64,000 nucleotides of DNA from Nostoc sp. NIES-4103 (GTDB lineage Bacteria; Cyanobacteriota; Cyanobacteriia; Cyanobacteriales; Nostocaceae). Both the position numbers and the translations under genes were made by a program. The stretch lies in NCBI RefSeq assembly GCF_002368335.1, contig NZ_AP018288.1:1889355-1953354 (forward strand), read 5' to 3'. Shown in pieces: positions 52,400 through 62,108 of this stretch. The notes under the pieces were generated by a model. The model saw only the letters and a list, made by a program, of their open reading frames with translations. It had not been told where the DNA came from and searched no databases. Numbering within the stretch: the first letter of the stretch is position 1; each line of letters opens with the position of its first letter.

Positions 52400-53392
52400 T
52401 TTATAGCGGTTTTCATCAAAGTGAGGTATGGACGAATCGTAGAAGCAATTAATAAATTGCTTCTACGGTGTACCTTAACCAATTGCAATTCGCTATAAGT
52501 CAGTAGGTGCAATTAAACCGAACTATGTATAGTTTTGTCAGGGGAAAGGGAAAGGGTTAAAGGGTAAAGGTTTTCCCTTTGCCCCTTACCCAAATGCCTT
52601 ATTAATATAGTTATGTTTATTTCCACCGACTTACTTATACCGCAATCTCAGGTACTCATTGAGTTCGAGAAGTCGAAAATTTGACAACCAATCGCCAACC
52701 CAAGCGTATTGCTTGAACAACAGAAAAAGAATGGCACAAAAAAAAGCCCTCTGTCTAGGTCAGAGGGCAGAAACTTTAATTACCTATAAAAACAACTAAA
52801 AGCCTATTATATCAAATTTACATAATTAATTTACTCAAATTGTACATGCCTAAAAACACATGACTTTTGTAGACAAAATTGCTGGAATTATGTTTGAAAT
52901 ATTGAATGATAAATAAATCCGTAAATGCACGCATATTCTAAGCAAAACAGAAATTGTCAACAGCAGTTGTAAATGCAGACACCATCTTGTTTATCGTTGG
53001 ACATAATCCAAAAGTTATATATAAAATTAGAGTAGTTAGCTAAAACAAATTTCTGTATAGCCTTCAATTACTGGCTTTGCGTGTTTAGTCTCAGACTTTT
53101 AGTTGAAAGCTAATTATGTCTGATGGAATATATCTTTATCGATATTTGAATTGTGAAATTTATGCTAATTGCTTTTTGAATATTCAATCTGGCTATAAAG
53201 TGGGAGAGACAATATTCATTTCCAGTGAGAATTTATGATAGACATAATTAAAAGCATTAAGTCTTTTTGAACGAGATTATCTAGTTGAAACTTGAAAATA
53301 TTTGGAGCAGAATAGCATCAAGTAGTTAAGTTAAAGAACTTAATTACCTACGAAAACAACTTGCATTCAATCAATCAATCTAGGAGTAAATT
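52400..53392. other. long intergenic region upstream of the RiPP-like precursor
   Basis: About 1 kb without a credible gene. Contents: AGAAGCAATTAATAAATTGCTTCT-type hairpin (about 52441-52464), a GGGGAAAGGGAAAGG tract, a strong minus-strand terminator (52738-52768), and a near-duplicate TAATTACCTA..AAAACAACT at 52776-52797 and 53341-53361. The 40-codon frame at 53116-53238 is unconvincing. Confidence 0.6.
52738..52768 (-). terminator. Rho-independent terminator on the minus strand without an obvious gene
   Basis: GCCCTCTG (52746-52753) and CAGAGGGC (52761-52768) make a perfect 8-base stem with a 7-base loop. On the minus strand it is followed by eight T (plus-strand A-run 52738-52745). No annotated minus-strand gene ends before it; the nearest is the M16 peptidase, 1.4 kb away. 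Confidence 0.65.
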
Positions 53393-53647
53393 ATGTCAAC
53401 TATCGCTGTTTCCGAACTACATAATACTGGCCTTCAATTGTTTGAAGATTCCGAAAGCTTTCTTAATGAATTAAATGATGCAGATTCCACCTCTATCAAT
53501 GGTGGTGAAGCTGGTGGTGGTATTAGTGATCCTACCGCATTGACTAAGCTGGCTGAAGCATTTGTGTATGTATATAGCGTTGGTCATATTGCCTATCTAG
53601 CTAAATCATTTAGTGGAGACATTCCACAAAATTCAAAACAAGGTTAG
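53393..53647 (+). CDS. double-glycine-leader RiPP/bacteriocin precursor-like peptide
   Basis: 84 residues with a clear AGGAG site 8 bases before the ATG. The N-terminal half looks like a leader: acidic, with LHNTGLQLFEDSESFLNEL and ending in INGG (residues 35-38), the double-Gly type cut by C39-peptidase ABC exporters. The remaining 46 residues (EAGGGISDPTALTKLAEAF onward) are Gly-rich then amphipathic/hydrophobic, and contain no Cys, so lanthionine or disulfide chemistry is unlikely. No transporter, peptidase or modifying enzyme gene is nearby, so processing would be in trans. A plus-strand terminator lies at 53967-53996. Assignment rests on leader pattern only. Confidence 0.65.
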   Translation: MSTIAVSELHNTGLQLFEDSESFLNELNDADSTSINGGEAGGGISDPTALTKLAEAFVYVYSVGHIAYLAKSFSGDIPQNSKQG

Positions 53648-54186
53648 GTTAGGCGACTATTAGCAATAATAGTTCACTACTAATCTTTGTGACGCTTATG
53701 GAAGGTAAGGTAGAAAATAATCTCTGCTATGAGCATGAAGGTTATAAATTACTAAACCTCCAAAAGCGTCTACCAAAACTAGTACTCGACGAACCCGAAA
53801 TTACCGGGTGAGTACAAACAGGGGAAGAAAGAATTTTTCAATATAAATTCTTAACTTCCCCAGCCTACCCAGCTTGTCACCAGGCAAAGTTTGTGTGGCG
53901 CACCACTAGCTATTTAGATAGCTTAGTTAGTGTCAAATATTTATCATACCTCCTTACAATTAACAACCTAGTCCATGAAAATGGGCTAGGTTTTTTACGA
54001 TTATGAGAAACCAATACAATCTTGTAGAGATGTGACATTAACAATTCGTAATTCGTAATTACTAATTCGTAATTACTTTAGGGACTTCCAAATAAAAAAA
54101 TATACAATTTTTCTTGTGGGGTGGACATCTTGTCTGTCCCTAGCTTTGGGCGGGCGAGACGCCCACCCCACAAGATTGGTTGATAC
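53648..54186. other. intergenic region after the precursor gene
   Basis: Contains a 37-codon frame (53698-53811) that I cannot support, an imperfect GGGGAAG...CTTCCCC hairpin (53822-53860), the plus-strand terminator at 53967-53996 and an AATTCGTAATTACT heptamer array near 54041-54075. Close to the M16 stop is a GGGGTGG...CCACCCC inverted pair (54118-54171). Confidence 0.6.
53967..53996 (+). terminator. Rho-independent terminator
   Basis: CCTAGTCCAT (53967-53976) pairs with ATGGGCTAGG (53981-53990, one G-T wobble) around a GAAA loop and is followed by six T. It would end transcripts from the RiPP-like gene about 320 bases after its stop. Confidence 0.75.
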
Positions 54187-56958
54187 TCAACTGCCTTTGG
54201 GTGTAGTATCTCCAGGGCCAGCTGTTACAATTACCAGATTTTCTGGCTTAATTAACTCCTCAATTGCTTGTTGCACTTGGGTCATAGTGACAGCTTGAAT
54301 TCGCTGAGGAAACTCTCGAATTTCTGCTGGTGATAGCCCGAATACAGCATTATTCAAGATAATGCCAGATACATCACTGGGATTAGCTAATTCCACAGGG
54401 TAACTGTTAGTAATTGAGCGTTTTGCAGTATTCAATTCAGCTTCAGTTACTCCTTGTTCACGTAACTGTTTGAGTAAAGCAATGGTACTAGCGATCGCTT
54501 TCGGGGCATCATCTGGTGCAGTCTGCATACTAATTAAGAATGGCCCTGGCTTGACTCCCGCTGCAAACCCACTGTAAATACCGTATGTCAGACCCAGGCG
54601 ATCGCGCACTTCCGTACCCAAACGACTAGATAAGGTATCACCGCCTAAAATCTGATTCAGTATTAATGCGGCATAAAAACGCGGGTCTTTGCGAGAAATA
54701 CCGTTGTAGCCGATGTAGGTAACGGCTTCTGCCTTACCAGGAATTACTTTATTTAAGCGTGTGGAAGTTTGGGGAAATGACACCGTTGGCAAGTTAATTA
54801 CAGGCGGTTTTCCTGTAGCCTCCCATTTACCGAACACCTGATTGAACAATACTTTTACTTTAGCCGGGTCAAAGTCACCTACTAAAGCGATCGTTGTAGT
54901 ATCTGGCCGATAATGTTCTTGGTAGAAGCGCAATAAATCATCACGAGTAATGCTTTTTAAGCTTTCAACCGTGGGAAAGCTGTGGAACGGATGATTTTCT
55001 GGATAAATTGCTTGCTGGAATACCCGCCGTCCTAGGGTATTGGGGTCATCTAACTGGACTTTGAGACTTGTTAACGCTCGCTGACGGCTCAATTCTAACT
55101 GGTCTTTGGGGAAAGTGGCATGTTGTACCACATCTGCCAAAGTTTCAATTAATATCGGCAAGTTAGCTGATAATCCCTGACCGCTAATGCTGACTCCTTC
55201 GCGGCTAGCACCAAAGCTTAAACTTGCTCCCCGGTCTTCTAAGGTTTTGGCTATGGTAAGAGCATTTTTAGTCTGGGTGCCATTGGTTAAGTTACCAGCA
55301 GTCAAATTGGCTAATCCAGCTTTTTGATTGCCGTCGAATTCACTTCCTGCATCAATTTGACCGCTAAGGTTAACAGTGGGGACGCTGTGGTCAGATAGCA
55401 GCAGCACCCGCAAGCCATTTGCCAAAGTGAACTGTTCTGGTAACGATTGTTTGCTGGAATCTGTCGCTGATGTTGCGGGTGGGAGGTACTTGGCAAGTTC
55501 TGCTGGGTCTACAGGCTTACCGGGGCTGAAGTTTTCCACAGTGCGACCAGAATCACTGCTGGAAGTTCCTGGCTGACCATCTGGTTGAGTTGGTTCAAAA
55601 AAGCCGATGGTTTGTTTAGCAGGATTGAGGTAAGTTTTTGCTACTTGTTGTACTTGGGCGGGGGTGACTTTGGCGATCGCAGCCAAATACTTTTCAATAA
55701 AACGATAATCTCCGGCGACAGTTTGGTTATATCCCAGCTGGGTAGCCTGAGAGGTGATATCCTGATTACCGAGTACAAATGATGCTTGCAGTGCTGTCTT
55801 GGCTCGGTTCAATTCTTCTAGAGTAACCGGTTGCTGTTGCAGTTTCACCAAAGATTCCTGGAGTACCTGGGCAATTTTCCCTACTTCTTGACCAGGAGCC
55901 GCAGTTGCACTAATGTCATACCAACCAGGTTCAATCAATTCCGCTGCACCGCCACTAACTGAACTGGCAAGTCCAGATTCTACCAAAGCCTGATACAGTC
56001 GAGAACTGCGTCCACCCGTGAGAATCGCATCCATCACATCAATTGCTGGCACATCGGGATGCTTGATATCTGGCAAGGGATACACAGCTTGCAGCAGTGC
56101 TGCACTTCCGGGTTGCTTCAGGACGATAGGGGTTTTATTCGCCACAGAGGCGGATGAGGTGGGTATTGCTTGCTGAAAACGAGCTGTCTTGGGTCGTTTT
56201 GGTAGCTTTCCGTAAACTTCTTTGACAACTTTCAAGACGGGTTCTGTAGCAAAATCTCCCGTAATTACCAAGGTGGCATTATCTGGACTGTAGTAGGTTT
56301 GGTAATAATTCCGCACCTGCTCTACCGTGAATTTCTCTACATCTGCTTTCGTGCCTCCCACTGGTAAGCCATAGGCTCGGTTGGGAAAAGCTGCTCGCAT
56401 CACTGCCCGGTCTAGACGATAGCTTGGTGAGTTTTCATACCCTTGTAATTCCGAGATTACTACCCGCTTTTCACTCGTTAGTTGTTCAGCCCCCACCAAA
56501 GCGTTTTCCATGCGGTCTGCTTCCAAGGTCAGCAGTGCTTCGAGTTTGTCTCGCTGGACTGTGCCAAAGTAAGCTGTTTCGTCATAGCTAGTAAAGGCAT
56601 TGAACTGACTACCCAATGCACTAAATAACCGTCCAAACTGCACTGGGCGATCGCTTGTACCTTTGAACATCAAATGTTCTAGTTGGTGGGAAATACCATT
56701 TTCTCCCTTCAGTTCGTTGCGTGAGCCAACTTTATACCAAACCTGTACACTGACTACTGGGGCAGTATGCACTTCTTTGGTTAATACTGTTAAGCCGTTG
56801 TCTAATACCGTTTTTTGCACTCCATTGGTGAGTGAGATACCAGACACAGGTGCCACTGCTGTGGGTGTTGCGGCATTGGTGAAATTGCCCGAAAACGGCA
56901 CAACATTCAGGAGGAGGCTGAGGAACAATCCTATAAGCATGTATGAGCGTAGTTTCAT
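54187..56958 (-). CDS. secreted M16 family zinc peptidase, two fused M16 units
   Basis: 923 residues from the ATG at 56958 (MKLRSYMLIGLF); upstream starts at 56979 or a TTG at 56991 add a few residues. A signal peptide (about 1-30) is followed by two tandem M16 halves (about 48-450 and 500-915). The first has the inverted zinc motif HQLEH and the distal Glu region (LTLEADRM); the second keeps the fold (FTLANGLRVLLL; YRPDTTTIALVGDFDP) but lacks an HxxEH and is presumably structural. M16 enzymes digest short peptides in a closed clam-shell. It would act in the periplasm. It converges on the RiPP-like gene, with no evidence that it processes it. Confidence 0.92.
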   Translation of the reverse strand: MKLRSYMLIGLFLSLLLNVVPFSGNFTNAATPTAVAPVSGISLTNGVQKTVLDNGLTVLTKEVHTAPVVSVQVWYKVGSRNELKGENGISHQLEHLMFKGTSDRPVQFGRLFSALGSQFNAFTSYDETAYFGTVQRDKLEALLTLEADRMENALVGAEQLTSEKRVVISELQGYENSPSYRLDRAVMRAAFPNRAYGLPVGGTKADVEKFTVEQVRNYYQTYYSPDNATLVITGDFATEPVLKVVKEVYGKLPKRPKTARFQQAIPTSSASVANKTPIVLKQPGSAALLQAVYPLPDIKHPDVPAIDVMDAILTGGRSSRLYQALVESGLASSVSGGAAELIEPGWYDISATAAPGQEVGKIAQVLQESLVKLQQQPVTLEELNRAKTALQASFVLGNQDITSQATQLGYNQTVAGDYRFIEKYLAAIAKVTPAQVQQVAKTYLNPAKQTIGFFEPTQPDGQPGTSSSDSGRTVENFSPGKPVDPAELAKYLPPATSATDSSKQSLPEQFTLANGLRVLLLSDHSVPTVNLSGQIDAGSEFDGNQKAGLANLTAGNLTNGTQTKNALTIAKTLEDRGASLSFGASREGVSISGQGLSANLPILIETLADVVQHATFPKDQLELSRQRALTSLKVQLDDPNTLGRRVFQQAIYPENHPFHSFPTVESLKSITRDDLLRFYQEHYRPDTTTIALVGDFDPAKVKVLFNQVFGKWEATGKPPVINLPTVSFPQTSTRLNKVIPGKAEAVTYIGYNGISRKDPRFYAALILNQILGGDTLSSRLGTEVRDRLGLTYGIYSGFAAGVKPGPFLISMQTAPDDAPKAIASTIALLKQLREQGVTEAELNTAKRSITNSYPVELANPSDVSGIILNNAVFGLSPAEIREFPQRIQAVTMTQVQQAIEELIKPENLVIVTAGPGDTTPKGS

Positions 56959-57204
56959 AAGCAATTCAAAATTTACCATTATAAAAGACAATTCCAGAGG
57001 TGATTCTAAATTGAAGTTTCCCCACTATATAGAAAACTTTTGTTTGTTAAATCAACCATTCTGGCTATTGTTCAAATACTGGAAACTGAATCAACAAAGT
57101 GATGAGATTGCATCACAGAATCGGTTTGCCATTTATTAGTGTAATGAGCGATCGCCTTTGTAGACAGGTTATGCAATTTTGGATTTTGGATTTTGGTATT
57201 AATT

Positions 57205-57756
57205 ATGTCTCAAGAAAAAATCAAGCTAGAAACAACACGATTACTGCTGCGTACATTTCAGGACAGCGATTTAGCAGCGTTCGTCGTTTATCGTTGTGAC
57301 CCGGAAGTGGCAAAGTATCAAAGTTGGGATACGCCTTACCAACAAGCCGAAGCGATGACTTTCATTGAAGCCATGAAGCAGGCAAAACCAGGTACTTTAG
57401 GCGAGTGGTATCAGTTGGCAATTGAACTTAAAGCAACAGGCGAAATGATTGGTGATTGTGCCTTTTGCATAGCCAATGACGGACAGCAAGCAGAAATTGG
57501 CTTCACGCGATCGCAGACACACCAAAAAAAAGGTTATGCTACTGAGGCTGTAACTCGCTTGCTGGATTATTTATTCACAGAACACAACCTGCATCGCGTA
57601 ATTGCAAATTGCGACCCAGAGAATATAGCATCTGCTAAATTGTTGCAACGTGTAGGTATGAGGTGCGAAGGGCACTTTGTTAAAAGTTTGTGGTTTAAAG
57701 GCAACTGGGTAGACGAACTGTGGTTTGCCATTTTGCACGATGAATGGCAGCGATAA
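57205..57756 (+). CDS. GNAT N-acetyltransferase (RimJ/RimL type)
   Basis: 183 residues from the ATG at 57205 (MSQEKIKLETTRLLLRTF). The N-terminal ETTRLLLR strand, the acetyl-CoA-binding pattern HQKKGYATEAVTRLLDYLF and the C-terminal NIASAKLLQRVGMRCEGHF are typical of the RimJ/RimL group, which acetylates N-termini of ribosomal proteins, or small amines and antibiotics in relatives. No partner gene is adjacent. The substrate cannot be predicted. Confidence 0.9.
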   Translation: MSQEKIKLETTRLLLRTFQDSDLAAFVVYRCDPEVAKYQSWDTPYQQAEAMTFIEAMKQAKPGTLGEWYQLAIELKATGEMIGDCAFCIANDGQQAEIGFTRSQTHQKKGYATEAVTRLLDYLFTEHNLHRVIANCDPENIASAKLLQRVGMRCEGHFVKSLWFKGNWVDELWFAILHDEWQR

Positions 57757-57924
57757 AGTTTTACAACTACAGCAGTTTATACCATTTCCATATGAAGACG
57801 CATAGAAACAACCCCACCGCCTACGGCACCTCCCCAAGGCATCGGGGAGGTTGGGAGGGGTCAAAATAATATGCAGCTTCACAGAGAATTGATATTAGAA
57901 GTAAATGAAGTACCATTTTACTAT

Positions 57925-58560
57925 TTAACTCTCACGCAAAAAGCTTCTTAACCACCTTATCGCCTCACTTGTTGTTTGCTCATTGGCAATTTGGAGGCAT
58001 TGCTGCACAATTTCTCTTACATTAGGAAAATAGCTGCTTTCTGTAATTACGTAATTTTCACCCTGCAATCTATAAACTAATAGCTGCTTATTCTTTAACA
58101 GCCAAATCTCTGGCACTTTATAAGGCAGATAGTCATCAATACTGCTATAACTAGTAACATCTACTTCAATGACTAAATCGGGTGGAGGGTCATTGAGCCA
58201 GTCAATACGGCTTTTACCTACTACGGATCTCCAATTTTCAATATAAAAGCAATAGTCAGGCTCAATGCCGCTAACTTGAGGTAAGCTCATGGTGATAGGC
58301 GTAAATGAATCATATCTTTGCTCTAAATGATCCAGCAACACCTTAGCAATATCTGCCAGCAAGCTCGCATCTCTTCCATGTTCTGGTAGCGGTGCCATTA
58401 ACAAAATCTCTCCAGATCGATATTTAATGCGAGGTGAGCAGCGATCGCCAAGTTGCTGACTCAATAGTTGATAATCTTCCCAAGATCCCAACATCCTCAC
58501 AACTGTGCCAGGTGACAACTCGATTTTTTCAGGTGTAATTACAGTGTGCATATTCGCCAT
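57925..58560 (-). CDS. Uma2-family (DUF820) putative endonuclease
   Basis: 211 residues from the ATG at 58560 (MANMHTVITPEKI); a longer TTG-start form is unlikely. Pattern of the PD-(D/E)xK-fold Uma2 family: acidic N-terminal part (YRSGEILLMAPLPEHG), then GIEPDYCFYI, DPPPDLVIEVDVTS (catalytic Asp and Glu-x-Asp) and YLPYKVPEIWLLKNKQLLVY. This family is expanded in cyanobacteria, and the biological role is unsettled. It sits after a GGTGGGCA palindrome (58627-58643) and downstream of the prolyl oligopeptidase on the same strand. Confidence 0.85.
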   Translation of the reverse strand: MANMHTVITPEKIELSPGTVVRMLGSWEDYQLLSQQLGDRCSPRIKYRSGEILLMAPLPEHGRDASLLADIAKVLLDHLEQRYDSFTPITMSLPQVSGIEPDYCFYIENWRSVVGKSRIDWLNDPPPDLVIEVDVTSYSSIDDYLPYKVPEIWLLKNKQLLVYRLQGENYVITESSYFPNVREIVQQCLQIANEQTTSEAIRWLRSFLRES

Positions 58561-58654
58561 CAGGTTTGATGCTCCCTCTATTAATCTGAATTTAAATAAA
58601 TTCACTTGATAATAGTTGAGTTTTAAGGTGGGCAATGCCCACCCTACAAAGTCC

Positions 58655-60724
58655 CTAAACTTTCACATCTAAACTACGCACTAAAAAAGCCCACTTGTCT
58701 GCGGCTTCTTCAATCATCTTAGCCGTAGGTTTACCTGCACCATGTCCTGCCTTTGTCTCAATTCTAATCAATACTGGTGCATCACCTGCGTGAGCAGCTT
58801 GCAAAGCAGCGGCAAATTTGAAACTATGAGCAGGGACGACGCGATCGTCATGATCGGCTGTTGTAATTAAGGTTGCTGGGTATGCTGTACCTGGTTTGAG
58901 GTTGTGCAGTGGTGAATAAGCATAAAGGGTTTGAAACTCCTCTGGGTTTTCTGGGGAACCATATTCAGTAGTCCAAGCCCAGCCAATGGTAAATTTGTGG
59001 AATCGCAACATATCCATGACACCCACGGCTGGCAGAGTTGCACCAAACAAATCGGGACGCTGAGTCATACAAGCACCTACTAATAAGCCGCCGTTACTAC
59101 CACCAGCGATCGCTAATTTTGCAGGTTTTGTATAATTATGAGCAATTAGCCATTCAGCTGCGGCGATAAAGTCATCAAAAACATTCTGTTTTTTCTCTTT
59201 CATCCCAGCTTGATGCCATTCTTCACCATACTCACCACCACCCCGGATATTAGCCACAGCATAAACACCACCCATCTCCAACCATATTAAGTTACTCACA
59301 GAAAAATTTGGGGTTATCGAGATATTAAAACCGCCATAGCTATAAAGATAGGTGGGGTTATTGCCATCTAATTTAATTCCCTTTTTGTGAGTAATAAACA
59401 TTGGCACTTGTGTACCATCTTTACTGCTGTAAAAGATTTGTTTTGTCTCGTAATCGTCAGGATTAAAATCTACCTCCGTTTGACGGAAAATTTCACTTTT
59501 TCCTGTCACCATATTGTAGCGATATATAGCGCCCGGTGTCGTGAAGCTAGTAAAACTATAAAAAGTTTCTGTATCATATCGCTTACCCCTAAAGCCGCCA
59601 GCCGAACCAATTCCAGGTAATTCTACCTCACGCACAAATGTACCCTTGAGGTCAAAAATTTTGATTTGAGAACGAGCATCTTGGAGATAATCAGCAACAA
59701 TTTGATTATTGAGGATGTTGATGCTTTCTAAAGTCGCCGCAGTTTGGGGAATAATTTCTTTCCAGCTTTCTTTAGCAGGGTTGTTGATATCAACAGCTAT
59801 TATTCGACCGCGTGGTGCATCTAAATCTGTGCGGAAATAAAAAACGCTATCATCATAGTCAATAAAGCTATAATCTGCTTCAAATTGGTTAAATAATTCT
59901 ACAATTTCCGAATTGGGGAGAGTCAAATCTTTGTAGAAAACCAAATTTTTTGAGTCAGTTCCCAGCCAAACCGAAATAATTAAATAGCGTCCATCTTCCG
60001 TAACACGGCCACCAAAACCCCATTCTTTCTCATCAGGACGATGATAAATTAGTACATCTTCAGATTGGGGCGTACCAAGTCTGTGATAGTAAAGCTTTTG
60101 ATAATAATTGACATCTTCTAATTTGGTTTTAGCGTTCGGCTCATCGTAACGACTGTAGAAAAAACCTTGATGATCATGTGTCCAGGATGCACCAGAAAAT
60201 TTAATCCATTTCAGGTGATCTTCTAAATCTTCACCAGTTTGGACATCGCGGACTTTCCACTCTTGCCAGTCAGAACCAGAGGTAGATAGACCATATGCTA
60301 AAAGTTTACCATTCTCGCTAATGGATAATCCCGAAAGTGCCACAGTACCATCTGCCGAGAGTTGATTTGGGTCGAGTAAAACTTGAGGTTCAGCATCGAG
60401 GGTTAAGAGAGTGTAGAGGACGCTTTGATTTTGCAATCCATCGTTTTTGAAATAAAAGTAGCGATCGCCCTCTCGAAAGGGGATGCCATATTTTTCATAA
60501 TCCCAAAGTTTAGTCAGTCGCTGTGTAATTTTCTCCCTAGCAGGAATTTCGCTGAGGTAGTCAAAAGTAATTTGATTTTCTGCTGAAATCCAGGCTTTTG
60601 TTTCTTCCGAATCTGGATCTTCTAGCCAACGGTAAGGATCTGCAACTAAAGTACCGTGGTAATGATCAACTTGGTCACTTTTGTGGCTTTTTGGGTAGGT
60701 CAGAGATTTATTGATATCAGACAT
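58655..60724 (-). CDS. prolyl oligopeptidase family serine peptidase (S9A)
   Basis: 689 residues with no signal peptide, so probably cytoplasmic. N-terminal beta-propeller (about 75-400) and C-terminal alpha/beta hydrolase (about 1-60 and 420-689) with the nucleophile in GGSNGGLL, Asp in DHDDRVVPAHS and His in AGHGAGKP. NIRGGGEYGEEWH is a further S9A hallmark. Length is normal for prolyl oligopeptidases (about 690-710), which cut after Pro in short peptides. It is followed by the Uma2 gene; the ATG at 60724 is the natural start. Confidence 0.94.
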   Translation of the reverse strand: MSDINKSLTYPKSHKSDQVDHYHGTLVADPYRWLEDPDSEETKAWISAENQITFDYLSEIPAREKITQRLTKLWDYEKYGIPFREGDRYFYFKNDGLQNQSVLYTLLTLDAEPQVLLDPNQLSADGTVALSGLSISENGKLLAYGLSTSGSDWQEWKVRDVQTGEDLEDHLKWIKFSGASWTHDHQGFFYSRYDEPNAKTKLEDVNYYQKLYYHRLGTPQSEDVLIYHRPDEKEWGFGGRVTEDGRYLIISVWLGTDSKNLVFYKDLTLPNSEIVELFNQFEADYSFIDYDDSVFYFRTDLDAPRGRIIAVDINNPAKESWKEIIPQTAATLESINILNNQIVADYLQDARSQIKIFDLKGTFVREVELPGIGSAGGFRGKRYDTETFYSFTSFTTPGAIYRYNMVTGKSEIFRQTEVDFNPDDYETKQIFYSSKDGTQVPMFITHKKGIKLDGNNPTYLYSYGGFNISITPNFSVSNLIWLEMGGVYAVANIRGGGEYGEEWHQAGMKEKKQNVFDDFIAAAEWLIAHNYTKPAKLAIAGGSNGGLLVGACMTQRPDLFGATLPAVGVMDMLRFHKFTIGWAWTTEYGSPENPEEFQTLYAYSPLHNLKPGTAYPATLITTADHDDRVVPAHSFKFAAALQAAHAGDAPVLIRIETKAGHGAGKPTAKMIEEAADKWAFLVRSLDVKV

Positions 60725-61358
60725 GGTGTCAGATTGTAGCTTACTTGCCTATTCTACAAATCTCAACAGTTCAGGCAACGAGACTAGTCTTACCAACCTT
60801 TACAGAAAGTCGGTGGTTCATCTCACCCCCTTTCCAGAAGTGGGATGAACCACCACCCGCCGATTTGGGCGCATTATTGGCATTGTTTTCGATAACCCAT
60901 TCGCTATGACCGCGAAATCTCCAATCCCCAATTTGAGTATTTTACCTTGGACAAAAAAAGCACATTGTATCTTTTAGTTAAAGAACTTGTATAGGTGTTG
61001 CTTTTGCAGGCTGTTATTTGTATCTTATCTATGTGTGTAGTTAAAGACGGTATATTTCCAAGAAATCACTGAAAACACGGTTTTTTCAGAGTTGTTGATT
61101 AATCAAAGCTAAAGTAGCTAAAACCTATGTATGACAAAGGTTTTAGCTATTGATAAAAGCTAATAAATACCAATTCTATTGGCTTTCACAGATTCTTTAG
61201 CGGATTTTGCAATAACTTTGAAAACTAACGAATTGAGATTTTGGATTTTTCGTAAAACAATAAAATAAAACTGCCTTGTTTATTGTTTAATTCCTACGAA
61301 ATCTCTGATTTATATTGTCAGCAACTACATTTTTACAGCAATAAAAATCATTATCAAT
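60725..61358. other. intergenic region with a hairpin
   Basis: No gene seen. GGTGGTTCATC (60812-60822) and GATGAACCACC (60844-60854) are perfect 11-base inverted arms, extended by CAC/GTG. The right half is AT-rich and should carry the promoter of the PEP-CTERM gene. Confidence 0.6.
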
Positions 61359-62018
61359 ATGCTGACCAAACAACAAGTCTTGAAATTCGGCACTGCATTT
61401 GCTCTGAGCGTATTACCTTTGACTGTGGCTACCAAACCAACCACAGCCGCAAATCTCGTTTTCAATGGTAGCTTTGAAAGTCCAATTGGATCTGCTGGTG
61501 GATATGGAATTTTTCCTTCAATTCCTGGATGGAGCTTGTTAACTGGTTCTCAAGGTCGTGGAATTGAAGTACAGAATAACATAGTAGGGAGTCCATTTGA
61601 TGGTTCTCAACTTGTTGAGTTAGATAGTAATGGTGTGACTGGAATTTATCAAGACCTGAATACAATAGTTGGTCAAAAATACACATTAGAATTTGCTTTT
61701 TCACCACGCCCAAGAGTTCCCCAAAATATTCTAAATGTCAACTGGGGAGGTAATTTGGTTACTACTCTTACCGCAAATGGAACTGGGCTTACTAACACAA
61801 GCTGGCAGACCTTTACATATAGCCTAGTTGCCACAAGTTCAGTAACTCGTCTGAGTTTTGATAACTTGAATGAGCTATCTAATTCACTAGGTACATACAT
61901 AGACAAGGTAAGTGTAACTGCCGTTGTTCCTGAACCCTCAACTGTAGGCGGCTCACTGGCTGCTGTGGGTTTTGTCTGGTTGATGAAGCGTAAGAAAGCA
62001 GCTTCTCAAAAGGCGTAG
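61359..62018 (+). CDS. PEP-CTERM sorting-domain secreted protein
   Basis: 219 residues: signal peptide (about 1-32), a beta-rich carbohydrate-binding-like domain (about 33-185; NLVFNGSFESP, PGWSLLTGSQG, SQLVELDSNGVTGIYQDL, resembling DUF642-type jelly rolls) and a C-terminal PEP-CTERM tag: VPEPSTVGGSLAAVGFVWLM then KRKK. The tag is recognised by exosortase, which removes it and hands the protein to the outer layers. It is likely part of the extracellular matrix, in keeping with the EPS genes at the other end of the window. No exosortase gene lies nearby. Confidence 0.87.
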   Translation: MLTKQQVLKFGTAFALSVLPLTVATKPTTAANLVFNGSFESPIGSAGGYGIFPSIPGWSLLTGSQGRGIEVQNNIVGSPFDGSQLVELDSNGVTGIYQDLNTIVGQKYTLEFAFSPRPRVPQNILNVNWGGNLVTTLTANGTGLTNTSWQTFTYSLVATSSVTRLSFDNLNELSNSLGTYIDKVSVTAVVPEPSTVGGSLAAVGFVWLMKRKKAASQKA

Positions 62019-62108
62019 ATTAACCAGAAAAATTAAGCAACTACTGAAGTCCGCTAAGGCGGATTTCGTACTCTTAGGCAAGCAAACAACGTCATGAGGC
62101 TTTAGCAT
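62019..62108. other. short hairpin between convergent genes
   Basis: GTCCGCTAAGGCGGAT near 62049 forms a small stem that may serve as a shared terminator; arms are short. Confidence 0.35.

Noticed and set aside
53698..53811. 37-codon frame after the RiPP-like gene
   Set aside because: No clear ribosome site or similarity; could be a peptide, but the evidence is too thin.
54187..56958. M16 peptidase as the processing enzyme of the adjacent RiPP-like precursor
   Set aside because: The genes converge with separate terminators, and stand-alone signal-peptide M16 enzymes are common in cyanobacteria; no specific link seen.
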